Assembly (NCBI RefSeq): GCF_031157275.1
Contig: NZ_JAVIFW010000003.1
Location: forward strand, 248,001 to 312,000
Reading direction: 5' to 3'
Source of the DNA: Streptomyces sp. LHD-70
GTDB taxonomy: Bacteria; Actinomycetota; Actinomycetes; Streptomycetales; Streptomycetaceae
DNA: 64,000 nt
Under the pieces are notes generated by a model that saw only the letters and a list, made by a program, of their open reading frames with translations, did no database searches and had not been told where the DNA came from. The translations under genes were made by a program, and so were the position numbers. How positions within the stretch are numbered: position 1 is the stretch's first letter; the number at the start of each line of letters is the position of its first letter. Below, one piece after another: positions 34,910-43,537 of this stretch.

Positions 34910-36133
34910 TCAGTCCCGGTCCCAGGTGACCGGGAGGCTCCGTACGCCGTAGATGTTGTTCCGCTCGCGCATCGGGACCTCGGACGGGTCGACCGCGAGA
35001 CGCAGCGTCGGGAAGCGGCGCAGCAGGGCCGGCAGCGCGATCTGCATCTCCACGCGGGCCAGTTGCTGCCCGAGGCACTGGTGCACTCCGTGCCCGAACG
35101 CGACATGACCGGCGGCCCGGCGGCGCAGGTCGAGCCGGTCGGGCTCGGGGAACTGCGCCGGGTCGCGGTTGGCGGCCTGGAAGGAGAGGGTGACCGTCTC
35201 GCCCGCCCTGATCAGCCGCCCGTCCACCTCGACGTCCTCCAGGGCGGTCCGCACCGCGGGGTCGGCCACCGTGAGGTAGCGCAGGAGCTCCTCCACGGCC
35301 GGGCCCGCGAGTTCGGGTTCGGCGCGGAGCGCGGCGAGCTGCTCGGGGTTGCTCAGGAGCGCGAACGTACCGAGGGCGATCATGTTGGCCGTGGTGTCGA
35401 GCCCGGCGGCGAGCAACAGGCCGCCCACACCGGCCAGTTCCTCGTCGGAGAGGTCGGTCTCGGTGAGGTCGCTGAGCAGGTCGTCGGTCGGCTCGGCCCG
35501 TTTGGTGGCGGCGAGGTCCTTCACGTACGACTCGACCGCGCCGTAGGCCGCGGCCTTGTCCTCGGCGCTCGCGCGCTGGTCGAAGAGCGTCGCCACCTGC
35601 CCGGTGAACCGCTCGCGGTCGGCGTACGGGACGCCGAGCAGCTCGCAGATCATCTGAGCCGGAACCGGGTGCGCGTACGCCTGCACCAGGTCGAGGCCGG
35701 GGCCGTGCGCGGCCATCGCGTCCAGGTGCGTGGCGGTGATCTCCTCGACCCGGTCGGTGAGCAGGCGCATCCGGCGGACCGTGAACTTGCCGGTGAGCAG
35801 GCGCCGGTAGCGGGTGTGGTCCGGGGCGTCCATGCCGGTGAAGTCGCCGGGCCCGGCGGGCGGTATCTCGACGCCCTCCAGGCCCGGCATCGGCAGGTGC
35901 AGCAACTCGTACCGGGCGCTGAACCGCTGGTCCGCCATGATCGCGCGGACCGCGCCGTGCCCGGTGGCGAGCCAGCCGTGGTGCCCGTCCGGGTACGTCA
36001 TCCGACGCAGCGGCTGCTCCTCGCGCAGGGCGGTGAGCTCGGCGGGCGGGTCGAAGGGGCAGCCGGTGTGGCGTTCCGTGGGGAAGGCGGTCACGTCGGC
36101 GGGGGTGGGCGTGGGCGTGGGCTCTTGCGTCAT
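34910..36133 (-). CDS. Cytochrome P450, CYP105-like
   Basis: 407 residues. The ATG is fixed by GGAGG five bases upstream. Seen: CPFDPPAELTALREEQPLRR at the N-terminus, FTGMDAPDHTRYRRLL, I-helix LLLAAGLDTTANMIALG, the ExxR motif in VEELLRYLTVAD, and the heme loop VAFGHGVHQCLGQQLARVE with its Cys ligand. CYP105 enzymes hydroxylate macrolides, steroids, vitamin D and xenobiotics in Streptomyces; the substrate here is unknown. The adjacent ferredoxin gene completes the electron path except for the reductase. The upstream region carries several overlapping palindromes that suggest tight control. Confidence 0.93.
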   Translation of the reverse strand: MTQEPTPTPTPADVTAFPTERHTGCPFDPPAELTALREEQPLRRMTYPDGHHGWLATGHGAVRAIMADQRFSARYELLHLPMPGLEGVEIPPAGPGDFTGMDAPDHTRYRRLLTGKFTVRRMRLLTDRVEEITATHLDAMAAHGPGLDLVQAYAHPVPAQMICELLGVPYADRERFTGQVATLFDQRASAEDKAAAYGAVESYVKDLAATKRAEPTDDLLSDLTETDLSDEELAGVGGLLLAAGLDTTANMIALGTFALLSNPEQLAALRAEPELAGPAVEELLRYLTVADPAVRTALEDVEVDGRLIRAGETVTLSFQAANRDPAQFPEPDRLDLRRRAAGHVAFGHGVHQCLGQQLARVEMQIALPALLRRFPTLRLAVDPSEVPMRERNNIYGVRSLPVTWDRD

Positions 36134-36196
36134 GGGGTCCTCCGTACGACGGCAGGTCGGTGAGCGAGAGGCTCGGTGACGCCATAGTGGCACATG

Positions 36197-36241
36197 TATG
36201 GCGCCAATGCGAGCAACCTTGGCGCACATGCGGCGCCAAGG
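36197..36241. promoter_or_regulatory. Clustered TTGGCGC palindromes before the P450 gene
   Basis: TGGCGCCA (about 36199-36206) is a perfect 8-bp palindrome, and CCTTGGCGC-acatgcg-GCGCCAAGG (36217-36241) is a perfect 9-bp dyad. Both lie 66-108 bases upstream of the P450 ATG. Repeated TTGGCGC half-sites point to a dimeric repressor such as a TetR protein, not identified here. Confidence 0.5.
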
Positions 36242-36310
36242 CGTCAAGGTGTCAAGGCGTCAAGAGGGTCAAGAGCGCCAAGAGGGCCAAGAGCGCCAAG
36301 CGTCAAAAGA
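36235..36310. repeat. Tandem 8-9 bp repeats (GTCAAGAGCGCCAAGA type)
   Basis: About eight short units of the form (T/C)CAAGGCG or (T/C)CAAGAG(G/C)G follow each other directly. They lie between the P450 operator dyads and the terminator of the acylase gene. They are outside any coding region. Confidence 0.6.
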
Positions 36311-36312
36311 GA

Positions 36313-36338
36313 AGTGGGGCCGGTGAACCGGCCCCACT
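36313..36338 (-). terminator. Terminator of the penicillin acylase gene
   Basis: AGTGGGGCCGGT (36313-36324) and ACCGGCCCCACT (36327-36338) form a perfect 12-bp stem with a 2-base loop, 30 bases after the acylase stop codon. It separates this gene from the P450 promoter. Confidence 0.75.
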
Positions 36339-36367
36339 CGACGCTCACGTACCGTCCCTCGCCCCGC

Positions 36368-38848
36368 CTACCGCTGCCGCACCTTCACCACCTTCAGCTC
36401 GGGCGAGGCGAGGATGTCCCGCTCGCAGAAGCGCGAGGTCGCCCAGCGCTTCTGTGCGTAGAGCCGGGTCTGGTCGCTCAGATGCGGCGACTTCGGGTTC
36501 TCGGACTGGGAGTACGTCAGCAGCGTGCGCGCCACCGGGCAGCGGCTGCCGTCGAAGCCGACCGCCTGGATGTAGCTGGAGCCGTGCGCCACCTCCGTAT
36601 AGCCGGCGGCCGGGTCCCATGTGGGCTCCAGCTTGTTCCACACGCCGAGCGACTCGGTGCCGCCGTGCACCGGGATACGCTCCCCGGCCCGCTCCACCGT
36701 CTGGTGTGCCGACAGCGGCGCGTCCGGCGCGATGCCCGCCCGGTCCAGCTCGGCGACCGCGTCCGCGAGGGCGCGCGCGAAACCGGGGTGCGCGGTGTCG
36801 AGGCTGTGCGGGGTGCGCACCGGGTCGGCGGCGGAGAACGGCACCTTCCACCGCTCGGCCGCCGGAACGCCCGCCGTCAGCTTCCGCCAGAACCGGTCGA
36901 AGAGCAGCGCGCCCCTGCTCTCCGGGTTCATCGTCCGGTCCCAGGCGCCGATCGCAGCACAGGCCGCTCGCACATCAACTGCCTTGCCGTCACTGCCCGT
37001 TGCTCTGCCGTCGGGCAGCGCCGCGCAGGCCTTCGCCACGTCCTCGGCGGTACGGTCACCGGCCGGAACGCGGTTCGCGAACTGCTGCTTCTGCAGGTCG
37101 CGCACCGTGAGCCGACCCCGGTCCGCCATCGCCGCCACGTCCTCGACGGCGCCCCGCGTCCGCATCGACCGCTGCGTGCCCACCGTGCCGAAGATCCGCT
37201 CGTACCCGGTCAGCGGCCGGTCCAGGTTGGCCAGCCACGCGCTGTCGTTGGAGTTCTCGGCGTACGGCGCGTCCTCCAAGGTCGGCATCCGGCTCGGCCC
37301 GAACACGCCGGGCTGCAGCGCGTCCGGGTCCTCGCCGAGCGCGCACTCCCCGCGCGAACCGTCGAGCACGGCGAGCCCCGCACTCGGGTACGTGGCCTCG
37401 CCGAGCGCCGTCGAACAGCGCTCCGCCAGCTCGTCCGTGATCCTCGGCAGCACCTGCGACTGCGTGAACAGCGTGTGCCCCGCCGAGTCGGCCGCGATGG
37501 TGTTCACCCACGGATGCCCCTGCGTACGGGCGAGCGCCGCTTTGATCTCCTTGGTGCTGCGCGCCTTGTTGAGCGCGAGGGAGGCGTCGCTCAGGCGCAT
37601 ATTGGCGGCGTTCGGGTCGTTCAGCGCGTACGCCGTCGACTTCGTCCAGGGCAGCGGAAGGCCGGCGCCGAGCGAGGTGACGACCGGGCCGTAGCGCGTC
37701 CACCACTGGGACCGGGTGACCTGCTCGCCGCCCTCGGTGCCGACGGTGACCGTCCGCTTCTTCATACGGTGCCGCTCGCCGTCCACGAGGTACGTCGTCG
37801 GGTCGGACGGGTCGAGCTTCAGCTCGTGCAGGTTCATCGGCACGCCGGTCGCCACGGTGTGGCTCCACGCGACGGACGCGTTGTGCCCGATCGACACGGA
37901 GGTGGCGCCGAGCAACGAGCCGCCGGAGACGTTCAGTTCACCGGGAATCGTCTGCTGCGACTGCCAGAACCTGCGGCCGCCGTGCCACGGATAGTGCGGG
38001 TTGCCGAGCAGCAGGCCGCGCCCGTTCGCCGTGGTCGAGCCCGCGAAGGCGACCGCGTTGGAACCCATGTCGGCGTTCTGCGCGGGGAACAACTCGCGTG
38101 CGGCATCGGCCACTTGGTCCCGGTCGGGCGCCGCGGTCGCCGTACGCGCGGTCGTCGCCGTACGCGTCGTTGCCGTACGCGCAGTTGTCGTACCCGTGGT
38201 CGCCGTCCGCGTGCCCGTCGGCGGCTGTGCCGACGTGATCGCGTCGGCCGCGCGGCCCTGGCCGCCGAGGACGGCGAGCGCGAAGGCCCGCCGGGCCACG
38301 TCGAGGGAGGTGATCGGCCGCACCCACGGCGCGCCCTTGCACGCCGGGTCGGTGATGGGGTTCTGCTCCAGCCAGGCGTTGTAGCCCGCCGCGTATCCGC
38401 GCATCAACTCCCGCACCTCGTGCCCCGGACCGACCGGCGCGTCCACGGCGAGCAGCTTCTCGACGGTCTTCGCGTCCCGCACCCCGCGGAAGAACAGGTC
38501 ACTGGAGAGATTCGTGGACGCGGACGACAGCGACTGGTCGGGCTTCCCCTCCGCGCCGAAGAACTTCGACCGCTCGCCGCGCAGCGTCACATGGCCGTCG
38601 GCGAGCGTGCACACCTGGTCGTTCGCCTGCGCCCACCCGGTGCCGAAGCCGAGGTTCGCGTAGTCCTTCGCCACGATGTGCGGAATGCCGTACTCGGTGT
38701 ACCGGATCGTCGCGGCGAGCCCGCCGCCCGAGGCCCGCTCCGCACTCCCGCTGCCGCCCCCGGCGTCGGCCGGGGCGGGGGACGCGGTGGCGGCTACGGA
38801 CAGCAGCGCGGTGGCCAACAGAATGAGCCGTCTCCAGCGGTTTCGCAT
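36368..38848 (-). CDS. Secreted penicillin-acylase-family Ntn hydrolase
   Basis: 826 residues with a Sec-type signal (MRNRWRRLILLATALLSVA, cleavage near TASPAPADA). The alpha chain starts with IRYTEYGIPHIVAKDY. A spacer follows, and the autoprocessing site gives Ser as new N-terminal nucleophile in DMGSNAVAFAGS (near residue 264). The beta chain has GNPHYPWHGGRRFWQSQQTI and later AENSNDSAWLANLDRP. Relatives include aculeacin A acylase, AHL acylases and penicillin V acylases, all removing acyl groups from amides outside the cell. The spacer holds an unusual Thr/Ala/Arg repeat of about 35 residues. GGGAG precedes the ATG. Substrate unknown; it could degrade quorum signals or lipopeptides. Confidence 0.9.
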   Translation of the reverse strand: MRNRWRRLILLATALLSVAATASPAPADAGGGSGSAERASGGGLAATIRYTEYGIPHIVAKDYANLGFGTGWAQANDQVCTLADGHVTLRGERSKFFGAEGKPDQSLSSASTNLSSDLFFRGVRDAKTVEKLLAVDAPVGPGHEVRELMRGYAAGYNAWLEQNPITDPACKGAPWVRPITSLDVARRAFALAVLGGQGRAADAITSAQPPTGTRTATTGTTTARTATTRTATTARTATAAPDRDQVADAARELFPAQNADMGSNAVAFAGSTTANGRGLLLGNPHYPWHGGRRFWQSQQTIPGELNVSGGSLLGATSVSIGHNASVAWSHTVATGVPMNLHELKLDPSDPTTYLVDGERHRMKKRTVTVGTEGGEQVTRSQWWTRYGPVVTSLGAGLPLPWTKSTAYALNDPNAANMRLSDASLALNKARSTKEIKAALARTQGHPWVNTIAADSAGHTLFTQSQVLPRITDELAERCSTALGEATYPSAGLAVLDGSRGECALGEDPDALQPGVFGPSRMPTLEDAPYAENSNDSAWLANLDRPLTGYERIFGTVGTQRSMRTRGAVEDVAAMADRGRLTVRDLQKQQFANRVPAGDRTAEDVAKACAALPDGRATGSDGKAVDVRAACAAIGAWDRTMNPESRGALLFDRFWRKLTAGVPAAERWKVPFSAADPVRTPHSLDTAHPGFARALADAVAELDRAGIAPDAPLSAHQTVERAGERIPVHGGTESLGVWNKLEPTWDPAAGYTEVAHGSSYIQAVGFDGSRCPVARTLLTYSQSENPKSPHLSDQTRLYAQKRWATSRFCERDILASPELKVVKVRQR
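38105..38222 (-). repeat. Coding tandem repeat in the acylase spacer
   Basis: About 110 bases of repeated GTACGCG(C/T)..GTCGTC-type units encode a Thr/Ala/Arg-rich peptide (RTATTGTTTARTATTRT-like) between the alpha and beta chains. The frame is kept. The peptide is in the region removed during self-processing of related enzymes. Confidence 0.6.
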
Positions 38849-38999
38849 GGCACTCCCAACAGGTCTGCGGGCAGGGCCGGTTGAGCGTACTAAGCGGTAG
38901 GTCAGTTGGTACAGGGTCCGGAACGGACACGCCCGACACGGCACACCCGGCACCCCCGACGTCTTGACCACCCGTCGTGCGGCGACCGAGGATCACGCC

Positions 39000-40523
39000 A
39001 TGACGGACGTACGAGGCGAGAGCCCGGCGCACGGCGGCGCGCGGGGCGACACGGTCGACGGGATGCTCCGGCGCAGCGCCCGCCGCACCCCCGACCGCAC
39101 GGCACTGCGCTACGCCGACCGCACCTGGACCTACGCCGCGCTCGACGACGCGGTCTCCCGGGCGGCCCGCGTGCTGCTCGACCAGGGCCTGCGCCCCGGC
39201 GACCGGGTCGGCGCCTACGGGCACAACTCCGACGCGTACCTCATCGGCTTCCTCGGCTGCGCCCGGGCCGGGCTCGTGCATGTGCCCGTCAACCACAACC
39301 TCACCGGCGACGACCTCGCGTACATCGTCCGCCAGTCCGGCAGCGCGCTCGTCCTCACCGACCCCGATCTGCGCGAGCAACTCCCGCAGGACGTACGGGC
39401 GTTGGCGCTGCGCGACACGGACGACGCGCTCCTGTCCCGGCTCCCGGCGGCTGCTCCGTACGACGGTCCGCAGCCCGGCGCCGAGGATCTGGCGCAGCTG
39501 CTCTACACCTCGGGGACGACGGCCGACCCCAAGGGCGCGATGATGACGCACCGGGCGCTCGTGCACGAGTACGTCTCCGCGATCCACGCGCTCGACCTGG
39601 GCGAGGCCGACCGGCCCGTGCACTCGCTGCCGCTGTACCACTCGGCGCAGATGCATGTGTTCCTGCTGCCGTATCTCGCCGTCGGCGCGGAGAACACCAT
39701 CATCGACGCCCCGCAGCCGCAGCAGATCTTCGACCTGGTCGAAGCGGGCCGCGCGGACAGCCTGTTCGCGCCGCCGACGGTGTGGATCGCGCTCGCCAAC
39801 CACCCCGAGTTCGCCACGCGCGACCTGGGCCCGCTCCGCAAGGCGTACTACGGCGCCTCGATCATGCCCGTACCGGTCCTGGAGCGGCTGCGCGGACGGC
39901 TGCCCGGGCTCGCGTTCTACAACTGCTTCGGCCAGAGCGAGATCGGCCCGCTCGCCACCGTCCTCGGGCCCGACGAGCACGAGGGGCGGATGGACTCGTG
40001 CGGGCGGCCCGTCCTCTTCGTCGAGGCGCGGGTCGTGGACGAGTCGGGCAAGCCCGTCCCGGACGGCACGGCGGGCGAAGTGGTGTACCGCTCCCCGCAG
40101 TTGTGCGAGGGCTACTGGGACAAGCCGCAGGAGACGGCGGAGGCGTTCCGCGACGGCTGGTTCCACTCCGGTGACCTGGCGGTACGGGACGCGGAGGGCT
40201 ATTTCACCGTCGTGGACCGCGTCAAGGACGTCATCAACTCCGGCGGCGTCCTCGTCGCCTCGCGCCAGGTCGAGGACGCGCTCTACACCCACCCGCAGGT
40301 CGCCGAGGTCGCGGTGATCGGCCTCCCGCACGAGCGGTGGATCGAGGCGGTCACGGCGGTGGTCGTACGGCGCGGTGCGGTGGACGAGGCCGAACTCGTC
40401 GCGCACGCCCGAGAGTCGCTGGCCGCGTTCAAGGCTCCGAAGCGGGTGGTCTTCGTGGACGAGCTGCCGCGGAACGCGAGCGGGAAGATCCTGAAGAGGG
40501 AGCTGCGGGATCGGTGGTCGTGA
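39000..40523 (+). CDS. Acyl-CoA synthetase (AMP-binding, FadD/medium-chain type)
   Basis: 507 residues; ATG with GAGG eight bases upstream. Motifs: P-loop LLYTSGTTADPKGAMMTH, middle YYGASIMPVPVLERL, YNCFGQSEIGPLATVL, hinge YFTVVDRVKDVINSGGVLV, and the catalytic Lys in LPRNASGKILKRELR. It adenylates a carboxylate and transfers it to CoA. It is divergent from the acylase gene with a 151-bp spacer, so the two could be co-regulated. A fatty or aromatic acid released by the acylase would be a reasonable substrate, but this is speculation. Confidence 0.88.
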   Translation: MTDVRGESPAHGGARGDTVDGMLRRSARRTPDRTALRYADRTWTYAALDDAVSRAARVLLDQGLRPGDRVGAYGHNSDAYLIGFLGCARAGLVHVPVNHNLTGDDLAYIVRQSGSALVLTDPDLREQLPQDVRALALRDTDDALLSRLPAAAPYDGPQPGAEDLAQLLYTSGTTADPKGAMMTHRALVHEYVSAIHALDLGEADRPVHSLPLYHSAQMHVFLLPYLAVGAENTIIDAPQPQQIFDLVEAGRADSLFAPPTVWIALANHPEFATRDLGPLRKAYYGASIMPVPVLERLRGRLPGLAFYNCFGQSEIGPLATVLGPDEHEGRMDSCGRPVLFVEARVVDESGKPVPDGTAGEVVYRSPQLCEGYWDKPQETAEAFRDGWFHSGDLAVRDAEGYFTVVDRVKDVINSGGVLVASRQVEDALYTHPQVAEVAVIGLPHERWIEAVTAVVVRRGAVDEAELVAHARESLAAFKAPKRVVFVDELPRNASGKILKRELRDRWS

Positions 40524-40573
40524 GGCTCCGGCGACTCGGGTGCCGTTGATCGCCCTGCGGGCTCGTCCTCAAA

Positions 40574-40612
40574 GTCCCCCAGCTACCGCTGGGAGGTGCC
40601 CCAGGGCGGGCT
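40574..40612. repeat. Dispersed repeat CCCCCAGCTACCGCTGGGAG
   Basis: A copy of a Streptomyces intergenic element between convergent genes. CCCAGC and GCTGGG pair around TACC. The same phrase occurs at 58150-58189 and in part at 25811-25840. It probably acts as a terminator. Confidence 0.6.
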
Positions 40613-40618
40613 GATTTT

Positions 40619-41176
40619 TCACATGGGGAACGAGCGCAAACGCAGCTCCCCGGCGGGCCACCCCGCGCCGTTCCCGTCCTCGTCCTCCCGCAACGCCGTC
40701 CACATCGTGCGCAACGGCATCACCACCGGCCCGGCGTGCTGCTCGACCAGAACGTCCTGCTCAAGCAGGTGCCAGCCGAGCCGCCCGTACAGCGCCACCA
40801 ACGGCGGGCGGCAGAACAGCAGGGCGTGCCGCGGCCCCATGGTGCGGGCGTGGTCGAGCGCCGCCGCGAGGACCTGCCGGGCGAGACCCCGCCCCCGCAC
40901 ATCGGCGGCGACCGCGACGCCGCCCACGCCGACCAGCTCCTGTTCGTCGTCCCCGACCGTCACCGGCAACCGCAGCAGACCGGCGTGCGCCACCAGGCGG
41001 CCGTCGAGCCTGATGCCGAAGTGGACCTCCTTGGGCAGCCAGGTCAGGCCCGTCTCGGCGACGCCGAAGGGGTCGTCGCCGTCGCCGAGGATCTCGACCT
41101 GCTCGGCACGGGAGTAGGAGTCCAGCCGAACTGCACGCAGACCCAGCGCGGTTGAGGGGGTCACAGGTTCCGTCAT
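40619..41176 (-). CDS. GNAT-family N-acetyltransferase
   Basis: 185 residues from an ATG at MTEPVTPSTALGLRAV; a frame extending to 41257 runs into a tandem duplication and was not used. The acetyl-CoA binding motif A is VGVGGVAVAADVRGRGLARQ with the next helix VLAAALDHARTMG, and motif B contains FCRPPLVALYGRLGW. It transfers an acetyl group to an unknown amine; the fold is closest to Eis- or AAC-like small GNATs. It lies downstream of the phenylacetate-CoA ligase gene on the same strand. Confidence 0.85.
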   Translation of the reverse strand: MTEPVTPSTALGLRAVRLDSYSRAEQVEILGDGDDPFGVAETGLTWLPKEVHFGIRLDGRLVAHAGLLRLPVTVGDDEQELVGVGGVAVAADVRGRGLARQVLAAALDHARTMGPRHALLFCRPPLVALYGRLGWHLLEQDVLVEQHAGPVVMPLRTMWTALREDEDGNGAGWPAGELRLRSFPM

Positions 41177-41190
41177 GCGCCCATGGTCGC

Positions 41191-41290
41191 GTACGGGGGT
41201 CACTTCGGCCGTTCGTCCACGATCCGATCCGCCGGGACTTCGTACGGGCGGGGTCACTTCGGCCGCTCGTCCACGATCCGCCGGAACTTC
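41191..41290. repeat. Tandem ~50-bp duplication covering the paaK 3' end
   Basis: Unit 41242-41290 contains the last codons and stop of the phenylacetate-CoA ligase gene. Unit 41191-41241 is an imperfect copy, differing by a 3-base and a 5-base indel and a few substitutions, placed directly after the stop. Both begin GTACGGG and end CTTC. Confidence 0.7.
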
Positions 41291-42546
41291 CCGACCGACC
41301 GCTCCAGCGTCTCCGGGTCCACGATCTCCACGGCCACCGAGACACCCACCCCGTCCTTCACCGCCGCCGCGATCGAGCGCGCCGCCTCCGCCCGCTGCTC
41401 GGGGCTCGCCTGCGCACGGGCCTCCGCGCGGACCGTCAGGGCGTCGAGCCGGCCCTCGCGGGTCAGACGGAGCTGGAAGTGCGGGGCGACGCCCGGGGTG
41501 CGCAGGACGATCTCCTCGACCTGGGTGGGGAAGAGGTTCACCCCGCGCAGGATCACCATGTCGTCGCTGCGGCCCGTGATCTTCTCCATGCGGCGGAACG
41601 ACGGGCGGGCCGTGCCCGGCAGGAGGCGGGTCAAGTCCCTGGTCCGGTAACGGATCACGGGCATCGCCTCCTTGCTGAGCGAGGTGAAGACCAGCTCGCC
41701 CTGTTCGCCCTCGGGCAGCACCTCGCCGGTCAGCGGGTCGACGACCTCAGGGTAGAAGTGGTCCTCCCAGATGTGCAGGCCGTCCTTGGTCTCCACGCAC
41801 TCCTGCGCGACGCCGGGGCCCATGACCTCCGACAGGCCGTAGATGTCCACCGCGTCGATCGCGAAGCGCTCCTCGATCTCCCGGCGCATCTGCTCGGTCC
41901 ACGGCTCGGCGCCGAAGATGCCCACTTTCAGGGATGTGGAGCGCGGGTCGACGCCCTGGCGCTCGAACTCGTCGAGCAGCGTCAGCATGTACGAGGGCGT
42001 CACCATGATGATCTCGGGGCGGAAGTCCTGGATCAGCTGGACCTGCCGGGCCGTCATGCCGCCGGACGCGGGCACGACCGTACAGCCGAGCCGTTCCGCG
42101 CCGTAGTGCGCGCCGAGGCCGCCCGTGAACAGGCCGTATCCGTAGGCGACATGGACGATGTGGCCCGGTCTGCCGCCCGCCGCGCGGATCGAGCGGGCCA
42201 CGACGTCCGCCCAGACGTCGAGGTCACGGTCCGTGTACCCGACCACCGTCGGGCGGCCCGTCGTACCGCTGGAGGCGTGGATGCGGCGCACCCGGTCGCG
42301 GTCCACGGCGAACATGCCGAAGGGGTAGTTGTCCCGCAGGTCGGCCTTCGTGGTGAACGGGAAGCGGGCCAGGTCGTCCAGGGAGCGGCAGTCCTCGGGG
42401 CGCAGGCCGGCCTGGTCGAAGGCGGCGCGGTAGAACGGGACGTTCTCGTACGCGTGCCGCAGGGTGGCGCGCAGCCGCTCCAGCTGGAGGCTGCGCAGGC
42501 CGTCCGGGCCGAGCTGCTCCGCCGCGTCGAGTTCCGCTGCCGTCAT
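41254..42546 (-). CDS. paaK: Phenylacetate-CoA ligase
   Basis: 430 residues, normal for PaaK. It makes phenylacetyl-CoA (or a related aryl-CoA) from the acid, ATP and CoA. The ATG at MTAAELDAAEQLG is chosen because GGAG lies seven bases upstream; two earlier ATGs lack such a site. Motifs: YRAAFDQAGLRPEDCRSLDD, P-loop ASSGTTGRPTVVGYT, YGYGLFTGGLGAHYG, GIFGAEPWTEQMR, and the C-terminal GRSDDMVILRGVNLFPTQVEE. The paaABCDE ring oxygenase and other paa genes are not in the window, so this may be an isolated ligase. A TetR-type dyad lies 51 bases upstream. Confidence 0.92.
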   Translation of the reverse strand: MTAAELDAAEQLGPDGLRSLQLERLRATLRHAYENVPFYRAAFDQAGLRPEDCRSLDDLARFPFTTKADLRDNYPFGMFAVDRDRVRRIHASSGTTGRPTVVGYTDRDLDVWADVVARSIRAAGGRPGHIVHVAYGYGLFTGGLGAHYGAERLGCTVVPASGGMTARQVQLIQDFRPEIIMVTPSYMLTLLDEFERQGVDPRSTSLKVGIFGAEPWTEQMRREIEERFAIDAVDIYGLSEVMGPGVAQECVETKDGLHIWEDHFYPEVVDPLTGEVLPEGEQGELVFTSLSKEAMPVIRYRTRDLTRLLPGTARPSFRRMEKITGRSDDMVILRGVNLFPTQVEEIVLRTPGVAPHFQLRLTREGRLDALTVRAEARAQASPEQRAEAARSIAAAVKDGVGVSVAVEIVDPETLERSVGKFRRIVDERPK

Positions 42547-42596
42547 CGCGCTTCTCCGTCCCACAGCCATTACGGTCAATCGGCCTGAATCGGACG

Positions 42597-42610
42597 ACCG
42601 ATCATTCGGT
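42597..42610. promoter_or_regulatory. ACCGA-N4-TCGGT dyad upstream of paaK
   Basis: ACCGATCATTCGGT is a perfect 5-bp dyad with a 4-base centre, 51 bases before the paaK ATG. It looks like a TetR-family operator; PaaR is a candidate regulator by function, not by sequence proof. Confidence 0.45.
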
Positions 42611-42681
42611 TGCTCTGCTGGGGTTCAGTTATCCAGGGGGTGGGCGGGGGCGTCAAGACGTGTGACGTGATCTTCGTGCGG

Positions 42682-43476
42682 TCAGACGTAATCCTCGATA
42701 CGGGCCACCGCGAAGCCCTGCTCGGTGATCGTCCGCAGCAGCTCCACGGTGACCTCGGTGAGAGTCCTGTCGCCGAGTCGTTCGGGCGGGAAGAAGTGGA
42801 AGAGGACGATCTCGCCGGGGCGGAGCCGGTCGGTGCCGTTGTCGTAGCGCAGGCCGTCGGGCTGCATGTTGACGCCCCACATCACGGAGGCGCGCAGCCC
42901 GCAGTCGGCGACGGCGCGCAGGGTGGTGGGGTCGTAGTGGCCGCGCGGCGGACGGAAGAGGGTGGGCCGCTCGCCGAACTCCCCCTGGAGCCGCTCCTGT
43001 TGACCGCAGATCTCGGCCCGCTGGCGTGCGTACGGCAGTCCGGCGAGGCTCGGGTGGGTGAGGGTGTGGTTCTGTACGCGGTTGCCGCCGCGCCGCAGCC
43101 GGTCGAAGTAGCCGTAGTCGTCACCGGCCATGGAGTCGGTGAGGAACATGCTGAACGGCACCCGGAGTTGCCGCATCAGGTGGGCGAACTCCGGGTCCTT
43201 CGCGATGCCGTCGTCGATGGTGAGGAACACGACGCGGTCGCGGGTCGGCACGCGGTCGAGCACGGGGGCCGACCCGTGGGCGGGCGGGAGCGCGGGCTTC
43301 TCGCGCGGTGGCGGCGGGGGGTCGAGGAGGCGGGGGAGTGCGGGCCGGGTCGAGGGCGCGGGCCGCCCCCGCTCCGGGGTGCCTGGGTCCGTGCCCTCGC
43401 CTGCGCAGCCGCCCGCGAGGAGGGCGGTGGCGAGCAGCGGGGCGATGCCCCGAAGCACTGCTGCCGCCCGCCGCAC
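42682..43476 (-). CDS. Polysaccharide deacetylase lipoprotein (NodB domain)
   Basis: 264 residues from the GTG at VRRAAAVLRG, which has GGGAG eight bases upstream and gives a clean lipoprotein signal with lipobox LAGGC. An in-frame GTG at 43548 would add a Gly-Thr repeat of 24 residues and is less likely. The NodB motifs are present: VVFLTIDDGIAKD (Asp pair), QNHTLTHPSLAGL (HxxxH metal ligands), and FRPPRGHYDPTTL. It probably removes acetyl groups from cell-wall or extracellular polysaccharide on the outer face of the membrane. Confidence 0.9.
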   Translation of the reverse strand: MRRAAAVLRGIAPLLATALLAGGCAGEGTDPGTPERGRPAPSTRPALPRLLDPPPPPREKPALPPAHGSAPVLDRVPTRDRVVFLTIDDGIAKDPEFAHLMRQLRVPFSMFLTDSMAGDDYGYFDRLRRGGNRVQNHTLTHPSLAGLPYARQRAEICGQQERLQGEFGERPTLFRPPRGHYDPTTLRAVADCGLRASVMWGVNMQPDGLRYDNGTDRLRPGEIVLFHFFPPERLGDRTLTEVTVELLRTITEQGFAVARIEDYV

Positions 43477-43484
43477 CGGTCTCG

Positions 43485-43537
43485 CTCCCGTTCCTGTTCC
43501 GGTTCCTGTTCTCGTTCCCGTTCCCGTTCCCGTTCCG
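43485..43537. repeat. Hexamer repeat (GGAACG/CGTTCC) before the deacetylase gene
   Basis: About eight units of CGTTCC or close variants (TGTTCC, GGTTCC) stand in tandem on the plus strand, just upstream of the chosen start and inside the frame of the alternative start. They would encode Gly-Thr dipeptides. Confidence 0.65.

Noticed and set aside
36235..36310. CRISPR-like array
   Set aside because: Units are 8-9 bp, directly adjacent and without spacers; no cas genes.
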